The notes beneath the pieces were generated by a model, which had not been told where the DNA came from, searched no databases, and was given only the letters and a program-made list of their open reading frames with translations. A DNA stretch of 49,270 nucleotides, taken from positions 1 through 49,270 of the forward strand of contig NZ_MSJL01000014.1 of NCBI RefSeq assembly GCF_001921825.1, given 5' to 3'. The position numbers and the translations under genes were made by a program. Each line of letters starts with the position of its first letter. The first letter of the stretch is position 1. Shown in pieces: positions 37,609-46,399 of the stretch. This DNA comes from Streptococcus acidominimus. Lineage in GTDB: Bacteria > Bacillota > Bacilli > Lactobacillales > Streptococcaceae.

Positions 37609-37943
37609 TATAGTCATTTAGTTTATATTTTTATTACTTCGTTAACTCGTCTTGTATCATTGAACTATTGAGAAAAGTTACACTTTTCTTATCTATCACT
37701 TGTCTAGTTATCAACTAGACAACTACCTGCGACTTTTAACGAAAACTCCGTTTTCTTCATTTCCCACCTCAAACAGTCTCTCCCCAGACTGTTTTGACGA
37801 AAACGTCGTTTTCTTTATTTCCCACCTCAAACAGTCTCTCCCCAGACTGTTTTGACGAAAACGTCGTTTTCTTTATTTCCCACCTCAAACAGTCTCTCCC
37901 CAGACTGTTTGAGCTAGTACTAAAAATAAACTAAACGGCTATA
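37609..37943. repeat. Family B (BOX-like) repeat with tandem centre
   Basis: The left edge is TATAGTCATTTAGTTTATAT. The centre has CTTGTCTAGTTATCAACTAGACAA, then three 58-bp units with ACCTCAAACAGTCT at 37766, 37824 and 37882. The right edge is TAGTACTAAAAATAAACTAA followed by ACGGCTATA. It fills most of the gap between eetA and menA; no gene is present. Confidence 0.85.
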
Positions 37944-38031
37944 CAAACACGAATCGACAATCGTTTTATATGCCCTCCTATTTTTAAGTATGGAAGCGGG
38001 ATCTCGAAGTCCCACTTCCCTACTCTTTTTG

Positions 38032-38988
38032 CTAGACAAGGCACGCCACAACCAGTATCAGAAGATACATGATTGAAAAGAGAATGAAACTTTTCACAGA
38101 TTCCACAAATGTCTCACGCTTGACCTGCTTTTCCAAAAATCGTCCCAGACTTTTATAGGACAATCCTGCTACGCCATAGCCCAACCAAGCCCAAAATGGC
38201 AAGAAGCCCAAGAGAGGATAGACCAGCCACAAGAGCCAAGGTAAGATGGCCAAACAGGTATAGAGCAAAAGCCCCTTTTGGCGTCCAATATGAAAGACTA
38301 GCGTATGACGGTGATTGCGAATATCTTCTTCCAAGTCACATAGGTTATTTGCCAGCATAATATTAGCAATCAAGCAAATCAAGGGCAGGCTCATCAGACC
38401 AATCTCAATCCATTTTCCCCAAGCTAGCTGTAATTGAAACCATTCACCGACAAATTGACTAGACAACAACTGGTGAGGTGCTTGGACAAAAACACCGAGG
38501 AAAAAGATACCTAGTCCCATTGTGACCCCCGAAAAAATCTCCCCCAGGGGCATCCGCGATAAGGGGAGGGGACCAAACGTATAACAGATCCCTATCAGGA
38601 AACAAACGCCTCCCAGCAATAATAACATCAAGTCTGTCCGCCAGACCAAGATGAGCGAAACCGCTATCGAAAAGAACAAGAGGGCAAAGATGATCTGCAC
38701 CATTTGCCGAAAATCAAGCTGATGACGGCCGATGACATTATGCTCTGAACGATAGATCTGGTCTTTTGCCTTAACATAGTCCATAGTATTGTTGATCGCT
38801 GTCGTACACATATCAAATGCCAAGACCGCCAAAACAAAGAGTAGGGTATTAAGCCCATTAAAGGCACCGTAGCGGTAAATTGCCCAGACAATCCCAAGCA
38901 ACATTGGAAAGATACTCGCAACCTTGGTCCGTAATTCGATAAATTCTAAAAAGATGGGGAGAGTCATTTTCCCCTTTTTATTCGTCAT
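38032..38988 (-). CDS. menA: MenA/UbiA-type prenyltransferase (DmkA-like)
   Basis: This should attach a polyprenyl chain to dihydroxynaphthoate to give demethylmenaquinone in the membrane. The protein of about 318 residues has eight or nine helices. The first Asp-rich motif lies in NNTMDYVKAKDQ (near 70-81), the second in NNLCDLEEDIRNHRHTL (near 215-231). The start is uncertain: ATG 38988 overlaps the apbE stop, while ATG 38967 has AAGGGG just upstream. No methyltransferase (MenG) is nearby, so the product would stay demethylated. Confidence 0.88.
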   Translation of the reverse strand: MTNKKGKMTLPIFLEFIELRTKVASIFPMLLGIVWAIYRYGAFNGLNTLLFVLAVLAFDMCTTAINNTMDYVKAKDQIYRSEHNVIGRHQLDFRQMVQIIFALLFFSIAVSLILVWRTDLMLLLLGGVCFLIGICYTFGPLPLSRMPLGEIFSGVTMGLGIFFLGVFVQAPHQLLSSQFVGEWFQLQLAWGKWIEIGLMSLPLICLIANIMLANNLCDLEEDIRNHRHTLVFHIGRQKGLLLYTCLAILPWLLWLVYPLLGFLPFWAWLGYGVAGLSYKSLGRFLEKQVKRETFVESVKSFILFSIMYLLILVVACLV

Positions 38989-40036
38989 TAACAAGATGAT
39001 ACTCCTTATTGCTCAATTCAAAACGATCCTTTAATCCCTTACTTAAGTGAACGCCGCGCTCCTTATCAACAAAGACTGCTTCTACATCCTCTAGCTGGTC
39101 GATAAATGCCCTGCCCTTATCAATCCCCAAGAGGAAGAGGGTTGTCGAGAGAGCGTCCCCTTGGGTAGAGGTTTTGGTAAAGACTGTCACACCCGAGATA
39201 TTGTTCTCAACGGGGTAGCCCGTTGCGGGATCTAAGATATGATGGTAGATGACACCATCCACTTCAAAATAGCGCTCATAAATCCCTGAAGTAACGACCG
39301 ATCCGTCCTTTACATAGACTGAACCAACCACCGTTCCCCTTATCTCATCAGGATCTTGGACACCGACTTTCCACCCCTCCTTGTGGGCAGGTGAACTTCC
39401 CATCACAACAACATTGCCACCTAGGTTGATAATCGCTGTCGTAATCCCCTTACTTTCAAATAAAGCCTTCACGCCATCAGCGATATAGCCTTTTGAAATA
39501 GCACCCAGCTCCAAGATCATCCCTGCTTTTACAGCAACAGTCTGACCTTTCTTGTCTAACTTCACATCCTTGTAATTGATGTGGGGAAGAGCTGTCTGGA
39601 TTTCTTGGTCGCTCGGTTTTCGGGCATCTTCTGAACCAATCTTCCAGAGATTATTGATGGCTCCAATTGAAACATCAAAACGTCCATCACTTTTCTCGCC
39701 CATTTCCAAGGCCTGCTCAATCAATTCAAAAGTACGGGGATCAACCTTGACCGCTTCCTTGCCTGCCGCATGGTTGATCCTATAAATATCAGAGCCTTCC
39801 AAATTCGTTGATAAGAGCCGCTCCATTTCCTTAATATAGGCGAGCCCCTCTTCCATGACGTCTTCCTGATCCTTGTGATAAATGCTAATCTGCACAACTG
39901 TATGAAGCAAAGTCTCTGTACGGGTCAGGGGCTTTTCTTCCACAGGCAAACCCTCCTTGGCTCCTTGTCCCGACTGGCAAGCTCCTAGTAAAAAAACGCA
40001 GATGAGCAAGGGAATGGTGAACCACTTCCATTTCAT
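38978..40036 (-). CDS. apbE: FAD:protein FMN transferase (ApbE/FmnB-like lipoprotein)
   Basis: The enzyme covalently attaches FMN from FAD to Thr in target proteins outside the cell. The 352-residue protein has a lipoprotein signal with LLGAC (Cys20). The ApbE domain includes AISKGYIADGV near 178-188 and the hallmark HHILDPATGYPV near 268-279. AAAGGAGG precedes the ATG. The obvious substrate is the lipoprotein at 40121-40639 just upstream. The gene overlaps menA and is separated from the lipoprotein gene by a weak terminator. Confidence 0.93.
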   Translation of the reverse strand: MKWKWFTIPLLICVFLLGACQSGQGAKEGLPVEEKPLTRTETLLHTVVQISIYHKDQEDVMEEGLAYIKEMERLLSTNLEGSDIYRINHAAGKEAVKVDPRTFELIEQALEMGEKSDGRFDVSIGAINNLWKIGSEDARKPSDQEIQTALPHINYKDVKLDKKGQTVAVKAGMILELGAISKGYIADGVKALFESKGITTAIINLGGNVVVMGSSPAHKEGWKVGVQDPDEIRGTVVGSVYVKDGSVVTSGIYERYFEVDGVIYHHILDPATGYPVENNISGVTVFTKTSTQGDALSTTLFLLGIDKGRAFIDQLEDVEAVFVDKERGVHLSKGLKDRFELSNKEYHLVNDE

Positions 40037-40074
40037 ATCTCGTCCTCCTTTGATACTCTGCTAAACATCCACTA

Positions 40075-40098
40075 GAAAAGAGGCTTTACGTAGCCTCT
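40075..40098 (-). terminator. Weak terminator between the flavin lipoprotein and apbE
   Basis: On the minus strand AGAGGCT pairs with AGCCTCT around ACGTAA and is followed by TTTTC. Read-through would keep apbE-menA at a lower level than the lipoprotein. Confidence 0.55.
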
Positions 40099-40120
40099 AT
40101 TTCTTTTGCTCTATGCTCGA

Positions 40121-40639
40121 TTATTTATCAATTGTCACTTTTGCAGTGTCGCCTTTTGCTGCAGCCGCAAGGAGTGCCTCTGTACTCTTCTTGAAGTCTT
40201 CTGATGTATGAGTTGCACCAGAAACAACTTCAACAGCTGCTACATCTTGTTTTTCAACCAATTCTGCATTTAATTTTTCAATTGCTTCTTTAGCAGAAAC
40301 ACCTGCCTTGTCGCTCATCATTTTGTTGTATTCTTCATTTTCAGACTTCATTTTACCATCTTTGTCTTCGTAGTCAAACTTAGACTCAGTGATTTTTCCA
40401 TCTTTTACAGTAATCGTATGAACGATCTTGTATCCACGATCATCTGGCGCAGATTCTGCTGCATAGCTACCATCTTTCAATTCAACCATCGCTTTTGATT
40501 CTGCTGCTGAAGAAGACATTGTTGTTTCAGCTGAAGACGCTGCAGTATCTTTCTTTTCTTCTTTTGCACCACACGCTACCAAGGCAAAGGTAGCTGCTAA
40601 AACTGCAACACTTTTCAATACGACTTTTGTTGTTTTCAT
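40121..40639 (-). CDS. pplA: FMN-binding-domain lipoprotein (PplA-like)
   Basis: This is the likely surface electron carrier. The 172-residue protein has a lipoprotein signal with LVAC (Cys23) and a Ser/Ala/Glu-rich tether (24-50). It has one FMN-binding domain with the flavinylation motif SGATHT at 140-145, the last Thr being the expected FMN site. Listerial PplA has two such domains; here there is one. A good promoter lies upstream. The strong leader and small size suggest high expression, and the adjacent ApbE would load it. Confidence 0.88.
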   Translation of the reverse strand: MKTTKVVLKSVAVLAATFALVACGAKEEKKDTAASSAETTMSSSAAESKAMVELKDGSYAAESAPDDRGYKIVHTITVKDGKITESKFDYEDKDGKMKSENEEYNKMMSDKAGVSAKEAIEKLNAELVEKQDVAAVEVVSGATHTSEDFKKSTEALLAAAAKGDTAKVTIDK

Positions 40640-40702
40640 GTACTAAAACTCCTTTTTCCTACTCCAGTCTCTTAAAACTGAAGCGTTTTCTTACTCTACA
40701 AT

Positions 40703-40730
40703 CTTATACCTTTTCGACAAAAATGTCCAA
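40703..40730 (-). promoter_or_regulatory. Promoter of the flavin lipoprotein gene
   Basis: On the minus strand TTGGAC (40725-40730) and TATAAG (40703-40708) are 16 bases apart, about 65 bases before the ATG. Confidence 0.6.
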
Positions 40731-40900
40731 TGTTTAATGCAAAATTGACCACAAAATCCTTCTGTTATGTTCAGAAGTTGTAGCCACAGTTACTCCAGAA
40801 TACTATCTGCTTTTCTTGACCTGCAGGATAGGCTCCTGCCTTTTAGGCTCGACTTCATCCATAACTCTGGTGAGCTATGTCCCTCACCTCCATACAGGTT

Positions 40901-41893
40901 CTAAACATAGTAGTCAAGCATCTTCTCAATCAGCCATTTCAAGTCTACTGACCGATCACCTGCTTCCAGCAAGGAAGTCTGTTGCTCCATCTTGCTTAGG
41001 TATGCCTGCATCAAGGAGTGAGTCCGCTCCTTGGCCTTGGTCCGATTGATTTTATCCACTATCTGATCCAGCAGTGCTTCTTCTTTACTCCCGATCAGAC
41101 ATAGTACATCTTGACGAATGCTCTTATCCTCTTCCATCGCAAGGAGGAGGGGAGCTGTGTAGATCCCATTTTTAATATCCTGACGAGCAGGCTTGCCTGA
41201 CTCTTGAGCGGCTAATTGATAATCAATCACATCGTCCCGCAACTGAAAAGCCATGCCAAAGGAACGACCTGCCCGAAATGCAGGAGAGGTTTTCTTGATG
41301 GATGTCCCATTTTGTAAACTGCCCAGCTGACAAGCCATGCCGAATAGAAAGGCTGTTTTCCCCTGAATCTGCTTGAGGTAACGTTTCATGCTCATGCTGG
41401 CGTCAAACTGGTTCATCAATTGAGCCAATTCCCCTGCTAAAATCCCCTCAATCAATCTCTCATTGAGCGAATCGGTCTCATCTTTTTCAACCTGTATTAG
41501 GCGAATGCCCTTGGCTAATAAGCGCCCTGCATAAGCCATGAGGTAGTCACCGGCATAGATCGCAATGCGATTTGAAAATTGACGATGGGCAGCGACAATC
41601 CCACGGCGCATCTCTGCCTCATCAATGACATCATCATGGATAAGGGTAGCGAGATGTAACACCTCTACGTAGGCAGCAAAATAAAGTTTTTCTGGCTTGA
41701 TTTCTCCGTCCACAGCTTGAGCAAATAAAAGGCATAGTCCTGACCGCAAATATTTTCCTGGTGCTTCGATATATTCAACAATTTTTTCACGCACAGCTGG
41801 ATGAATCATCTTCATCTCTGTCAGCATGATCCGCTTGACCTCTTTTAGTCCGCTTTGTATTTCTGTATGATTCTTCCAAATTTGATGTACCAC
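40901..41893 (-). CDS. Polyprenyl diphosphate synthase (DmkB/HepT-like)
   Basis: This makes the isoprenoid side chain for demethylmenaquinone. The 330-residue protein has the first Asp-rich motif LIHDDVIDEAEMRRG (near 87-101) and the second LRDDVIDYQ (near 220-228). It starts at GTG with AGGAG 4-5 bases upstream. An intrinsic terminator lies only about 27 bases before the start, so expression probably needs read-through from ndh2. The chain length cannot be told by eye. Confidence 0.88.
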   Translation of the reverse strand: MVHQIWKNHTEIQSGLKEVKRIMLTEMKMIHPAVREKIVEYIEAPGKYLRSGLCLLFAQAVDGEIKPEKLYFAAYVEVLHLATLIHDDVIDEAEMRRGIVAAHRQFSNRIAIYAGDYLMAYAGRLLAKGIRLIQVEKDETDSLNERLIEGILAGELAQLMNQFDASMSMKRYLKQIQGKTAFLFGMACQLGSLQNGTSIKKTSPAFRAGRSFGMAFQLRDDVIDYQLAAQESGKPARQDIKNGIYTAPLLLAMEEDKSIRQDVLCLIGSKEEALLDQIVDKINRTKAKERTHSLMQAYLSKMEQQTSLLEAGDRSVDLKWLIEKMLDYYV

Positions 41894-41913
41894 AATTCTC
41901 CTACTTCATCATA

Positions 41914-41959
41914 GAAAAAGGACTATTCACAAACTGTTCTCCCGTTTTTTGAATAGTCC
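41914..41959 (-). terminator. Terminator or attenuator between ndh2 and the prenyl synthase gene
   Basis: On the minus strand GGACTATTC pairs with GAATAGTCC around a loop of about 22 bases and is followed by TTTTTC. It ends about 20 bases before the next GTG, leaving no room for a promoter. Confidence 0.75.
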
Positions 41960-41970
41960 TCATCATTTTT

Positions 41971-42118
41971 TATAGCCGTTTAATTTATTTTTATTACTAA
42001 GCAACGAGTCGCAGGTACTTGTCTAGTTGATAACTAGACAAGTGATAGATAAGAAAAGTGTAACTTTTCTCAATAGTTCAATTATACAAGACGAGATAAC
42101 GAGAAACTAAACGACTAT
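41971..42118. repeat. Family B (BOX-like) repeat within the ndh2-prenyl synthase gap
   Basis: The edges TATAGCCGTTTAATTTAT and GAGAAACTAAACGACTAT are inverted. The centre has TTGTCTAGTTGATAACTAGACAA, followed by GAAAAGTGTAACTTTTC. Confidence 0.75.
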
Positions 42119-42160
42119 GCTCTATGTCAATGATAATGGAATCATGAGAACCACTATTCA

Positions 42161-44050
42161 TTATCCTTTGTCTTTCAAGGTGTAAATATGCTTGGGCTTG
42201 CCATAGATCTTCCTATCGAGGAAACGACCCAACCAAGGCATAATCCAGTAATCAAGACCAAAGGAACGACCGGCACCGTTCATCAGTGAGATTGCAACTG
42301 GCACGAACCAAATGTTTACCCAATAGAACATGCCTGACAAGCTAAACATGGCAACTAAGGCAACGGTTGCTGCACTGACAATCCATACGAACGCCCCAGC
42401 AATCAAGGCAAGACCGATTCCGATTTCAACAATAGTCATGAATTTTTGCATAAAGAGGGCAACTTCTTGGTTTGGCATCATGAATTGCATGATCGACGCA
42501 AACCAGTCTGGCATCCCATCTAAGACGGTCATTGGCTGCTCACCGTAGGCATAGCTAAGTCCAAAGATTGCTTCTGCTGTCTCAGTCGCTGCCTGAGAAG
42601 CGCCAGACGTTGCTTCAGCAGCTGATGCACCTGATACAGGATCTGCCAACCATGGGAATGGGAAGACAACCTGATCTCCTAGCCATGAAGTAGTTCCAAA
42701 GAGACCAAAGGCTTTCTTGATTCCCTCGTAGAGCCATACCGAACCGTAAAAGACACGCAGTGGTGCAGACCAAAGAAGATTTCCTTTGCCTGATGTATGA
42801 CCACCAAAGATATTGCGTTTATTCTTAATATCAAAGAATTCATGGCGAACATAAGAACCCATATAGAAAAAGCTACGAATGCTGAAGAAATAGAGCAAGT
42901 TCACCATGTGCTTCATAAACATTGCCATAAAGCCTGACAAGTGATATTTCCCCATCAAGAAAGCAACACCATAGCGAGAACCGATCGAAACCATGAAGCC
43001 GTCGTATTTCCCTTTGTAGCTATGTTTTTCGCCGCCTGTAATCGCAACAATGATATTTTGAGCAGCAGTATGTCCTGTCTGCTCAGCAGCCTGAACGATT
43101 TGCGGGGTTGGCTTGCCGTCATTTCCTGGCTCTTCATAGTAAACCAAGTCACCAGCTACATAGACATTTTCCTTGCCTTTAGCTTCCATGTATTCGTTGG
43201 CAACCAAGCGACCCGCACGCGCTTTCTCAATGCCAAATTCGCTGGCATCGCTATTCGCTTGTACACCCGCTGTCCAGATAGATGTATAGGTTGGGATTTC
43301 ACGACCAGATGAAAGGATCAATTTGTCAGCTTCAACAGCTGCAACCCCGTCACCTAGCACCAATTCAACACCTTTTTTCTCAAGGTATTTACGGGTTTTA
43401 ACTTGCTCTTTCTCAGTGACCATCTGCAAGATGTTTGGCATTGCTTCAATCACTTTGAGAGAGAACTCTGCTGGATCTAGTTTGAATTCACGCGCCAAGA
43501 TTGGAACCCAATCGATCAGCTCACCGATCATTTCAATCCCCGTAAAGCCTGCACCGATAACGGTGAAAGTCAAAAGGGCGCGGCGTTTTTCTTCGTCATG
43601 TTCGCGCATGGCACGGTAGCATGAATCAACGATATGGTCGTGCAAACGCTCTGCTGCTTCGATTGACCAAAGCGTAAAGCCGTTTTCTTTTACGCCCTTG
43701 ATACCGAAGTCGTTGGCTTCCCCACCCATGGCAAGCAAGAGATAGTCAAATGGAAGTGTTTGGTGTTCTGCAATCACTTCTTTTTTATCATAGTCAATTT
43801 CAACAACCTTGTCAGTCACCAAGTCGACTTTTGGATACTTGTTGAAAATACGTTTCAAATCATATTTAATCGCATCTTTTTCCACACGACCAGCTGCTAC
43901 TTCGTGCAACTCTGTCATGTAGGTATGGAATGAATTTTTATCGATCAAGGTAACGGTTATATCATCGTTTTTCTTGAACTTTTTCCCGAGCAAGCGCGCC
44001 GCAGAAATCCCTGCATACCCAGCACCCACTATTACAATGTTTTTAGTCAA
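42161..44050 (-). CDS. ndh2: Type-II NADH dehydrogenase with C-terminal membrane domain (Ndh2)
   Basis: This passes electrons from NADH to (demethyl)menaquinone without pumping protons. The 629-residue protein has an N-terminal FAD loop (IVIVGAGYAGISAARLLGKK, 5-24) and a second nucleotide loop (FTVIGAGFTGIEMIGEL, near 162-178). FAD-binding VYVAGDLVYYEEPG lies near 296-309. From about 420 it continues into a DoxX-like domain with four helices, not present in ordinary NDH-2 but typical of the electron-transfer Ndh2 of Listeria. It starts at TTG 44050 with GGAGG 7 bases upstream. A minimal ATG-TTT-TGA frame lies between them. Confidence 0.92.
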   Translation of the reverse strand: MTKNIVIVGAGYAGISAARLLGKKFKKNDDITVTLIDKNSFHTYMTELHEVAAGRVEKDAIKYDLKRIFNKYPKVDLVTDKVVEIDYDKKEVIAEHQTLPFDYLLLAMGGEANDFGIKGVKENGFTLWSIEAAERLHDHIVDSCYRAMREHDEEKRRALLTFTVIGAGFTGIEMIGELIDWVPILAREFKLDPAEFSLKVIEAMPNILQMVTEKEQVKTRKYLEKKGVELVLGDGVAAVEADKLILSSGREIPTYTSIWTAGVQANSDASEFGIEKARAGRLVANEYMEAKGKENVYVAGDLVYYEEPGNDGKPTPQIVQAAEQTGHTAAQNIIVAITGGEKHSYKGKYDGFMVSIGSRYGVAFLMGKYHLSGFMAMFMKHMVNLLYFFSIRSFFYMGSYVRHEFFDIKNKRNIFGGHTSGKGNLLWSAPLRVFYGSVWLYEGIKKAFGLFGTTSWLGDQVVFPFPWLADPVSGASAAEATSGASQAATETAEAIFGLSYAYGEQPMTVLDGMPDWFASIMQFMMPNQEVALFMQKFMTIVEIGIGLALIAGAFVWIVSAATVALVAMFSLSGMFYWVNIWFVPVAISLMNGAGRSFGLDYWIMPWLGRFLDRKIYGKPKHIYTLKDKG

Positions 44051-44092
44051 AACATAACCTCCGATTAGTTTGTCTGTTTTTTAACAAACTCT

Positions 44093-44121
44093 ATTATACA
44101 CCTTTTGTTGAGATTGTACAA
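44093..44121 (-). promoter_or_regulatory. Promoter of ndh2, with an inverted repeat in the leader
   Basis: On the minus strand TTGTAC (44116-44121) and TATAAT (44093-44098) are 17 bases apart. AGTTTGT...ACAAACT just downstream forms a hairpin or operator candidate at the likely transcription start. Confidence 0.75.
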
Positions 44122-44186
44122 TTGGATGGTTCGCTTTTTCCAACAATTTTACGAAAAGACTTGCATATCTTTTAAAAAACAGATAC

Positions 44187-44192
44187 TATAAT
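44187..44192 (+). promoter_or_regulatory. -10 element upstream of eetB
   Basis: A consensus TATAAT; the nearest -35-like TTGCAT is 20 bases away, which is long. It is divergent from the ndh2 promoter. Confidence 0.45.
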
Positions 44193-44264
44193 GGAAGTAG
44201 AAAGGATTGGGCTATCTTGCCTGATTCCCAAGGACTTTCTACCTACTTAGTTAGAGACACAATT

Positions 44265-44804
44265 ATGAATTCAAAAAACCAAACCTTATTATTTATTACC
44301 ATGCTAGCTGCTCAAGCCGTCGTCATTTCTCTCGTCGAACGACTGATTCCAACCCCCTTTTCCTTTGCTCCCGGAGCAAAATTAGGACTTGGAAACCTGA
44401 TTAGCTTGATTGCTATTTTCACTCTTCCTGCTAAAGATAGCATCAAGGTCGTCAGTATTCGACTGCTGATTTCAACCTTTTTAGGCGGAACTTTTTCCAC
44501 CTTTCTCTATGGCTTTGCAGGGGTTACCCTCAGCTATATGGGCATGCTTGCCGCCAAGCAGCTCGGCCCTAAGCGGGTCAGTGCTATCGGAATCTCCATC
44601 TTGGGAGGAATGCTCCATAATATCGGCCAGATCATGGTCTTTGCCTGGATTGCCCAATCTTTACTGGTTCTGAACTATCTTCCCATCCTGTCTTTTAGTG
44701 GCATTCTTTCTGGATTTTTGGTCGGTCTAACCGCCAACTACCTCTTGCAGAAGGTCGGTCCACTCCGCTATTACAATCAGATCATTTTGGCAGAATGGAA
44801 GTAA
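44265..44804 (+). CDS. eetB: EetB-like Gx transporter family membrane protein
   Basis: The 179-residue protein has five or six membrane segments and the family motifs FAPGAKLGLGNLISLIAIF (near 33-51) and GGMLHNIGQIMVFAW (near 120-134). Databases often label it heptaprenyl diphosphate synthase component I, which is misleading; it looks like an ECF-type S component. In Listeria EetB is part of the electron-transfer locus. The start at ATG 44265 is preferred on the homology-like beginning MNSKNQTLLF; a TTG at 44217 has AAAGGA upstream and remains possible. Confidence 0.8.
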   Translation: MNSKNQTLLFITMLAAQAVVISLVERLIPTPFSFAPGAKLGLGNLISLIAIFTLPAKDSIKVVSIRLLISTFLGGTFSTFLYGFAGVTLSYMGMLAAKQLGPKRVSAIGISILGGMLHNIGQIMVFAWIAQSLLVLNYLPILSFSGILSGFLVGLTANYLLQKVGPLRYYNQIILAEWK

Positions 44805-45033
44805 GAAGCTCTATGCTCACTGACCTGTCTTGCTTATTTGACCAGAAAGCCAGTCTGCTAGGACTAGGGATTATCTGTTAAAAACAAACATAAATCCAAC
44901 ATGATTCTTACAAAAATAACCTTGAACTCGTTGCCGATTCCCAACTATTTTTTGCTAGCAATTGGGCATTTTTAGTATTATTTTTAACAATTTATGCTAC
45001 ACTATTTTTATATCCCAATTACGAGAGAAGATT

Positions 45034-46383
45034 ATGCCTATTTTTCATCTAACATTAAAGCCGAGCCAACGGATTGTCCTGAGTTTTGCAGGTGTCATCC
45101 TGATTGGCTCGCTCCTCTTATCTCTGCCAATTTCCCAGCTAGCTAGTTCGGAGGCAAGGTACTGGGACCATCTCTTTACGACTATTTCCATGGTCTGTGT
45201 AACAGGGCTCTTTACCGTACCTGTCGCAGAAACCTACAATACGCTCGGCCAGATCATTTGCATGTTACTGATTCAAATTGGTGGCTTGAGCCTAATTAGC
45301 TTTATCGGGCTCTTTGCCCTAAGAGGGGGACGAAAACTTAGCTTTATCAATATGGCTACCCTACAAGAAAGTTTTAGCCTAGTAGAAACCAAGCACTTCC
45401 GCAGCTTTATCAAATCTGTCTTTGGTTTTACCTTTGCCATTGAAGCCTTGGGAGCCCTCTTCCTCTCTTTCCAGTTCGTCCCAGAATTCGGCTGGCAACG
45501 GGGAATCTTTTCTTCGATTTTCCTAGCCATTTCTGCTTTCTGTAATGCAGGCTTTGATAACTTTGGCTCCAGTAGCCTGATCGGCTATGCGACCAATCCC
45601 TTGGTCAATCTGACCATTGCTGCACTAATTATCATGGGAGGCCTCGGATTTTCTGTCTGGTTTGACATGCAGACCAAGATTCAAAACCGCTTGAGTTTCC
45701 GAAAATTGAGTTTCCACACCAAGGTTGTTCTCACCTTGACCTGTCTCATCCTCTTCATTGGCAGCATTTTGACCCTCCTAACAGAATATAACAATCCTGC
45801 AACGCTTGGACCATTGACTCTTCCTCAAAAGGTATTAGCTAGTTTTTTCCAAACAGTCACCATGCGGACAGCAGGCTTTGCATCAATTGACTATACAAAG
45901 GCTAATCCTGTCACCCTCTTACTCTATACCTTTCAAATGATGCTTGGAGGAGCACCCGGAGGAACAGCTGGCGGGATTAAAATTACAGCCTTTCTCACTC
46001 TTATCCTCTATGCCAGAAGCGAGATTATCGGACTACCCTATACCAACTTCAAGGCGCGGACGATCGATGCTGTCACTATTCAAAAAGCCTTTGCGACCTT
46101 TATCGTCTTTATCATGGTCTTTCTCATCGGGCTCTTTGCCATCAGCATGACAGACCCTCAAAAGCCTATGCTCTTTCTCATTTTCGAGGTCATGTCAGCC
46201 CTAGCAACTGTCGGGGTAACTGCTAATCTGACCCCCGAACTATCCCAGCTAGGGCAACTCGTCATCATGGCTCTCATGTTCTTTGGGCGGATTGGTCCCA
46301 TGTCCATTTTGATTAGTCTTTCTGCCCGTAAATTGTCCAAGGAAGAAACGATCCAGTATGCAAAATCTTCTATGATTGTGTAA
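45034..46383 (+). CDS. ktrB: Potassium uptake membrane subunit KtrB (TrkH family)
   Basis: This is the ion-conducting subunit of the Ktr K+/Na+ uptake system. The start at 45034 follows GAGAGAAG. The 449-residue protein has four M1-P-M2 repeats, with filter loops VCVTGL, FCNAGFDNFG, MRTAGFASID and ALATVGVTANL, each keeping the filter glycine. The regulatory partner KtrA lies about 680 bases downstream rather than adjacent. The 44805-45033 gap shows no gene. Confidence 0.94.
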   Translation: MPIFHLTLKPSQRIVLSFAGVILIGSLLLSLPISQLASSEARYWDHLFTTISMVCVTGLFTVPVAETYNTLGQIICMLLIQIGGLSLISFIGLFALRGGRKLSFINMATLQESFSLVETKHFRSFIKSVFGFTFAIEALGALFLSFQFVPEFGWQRGIFSSIFLAISAFCNAGFDNFGSSSLIGYATNPLVNLTIAALIIMGGLGFSVWFDMQTKIQNRLSFRKLSFHTKVVLTLTCLILFIGSILTLLTEYNNPATLGPLTLPQKVLASFFQTVTMRTAGFASIDYTKANPVTLLLYTFQMMLGGAPGGTAGGIKITAFLTLILYARSEIIGLPYTNFKARTIDAVTIQKAFATFIVFIMVFLIGLFAISMTDPQKPMLFLIFEVMSALATVGVTANLTPELSQLGQLVIMALMFFGRIGPMSILISLSARKLSKEETIQYAKSSMIV

Positions 46384-46399
46384 TTGAATTCAGCCTAGG

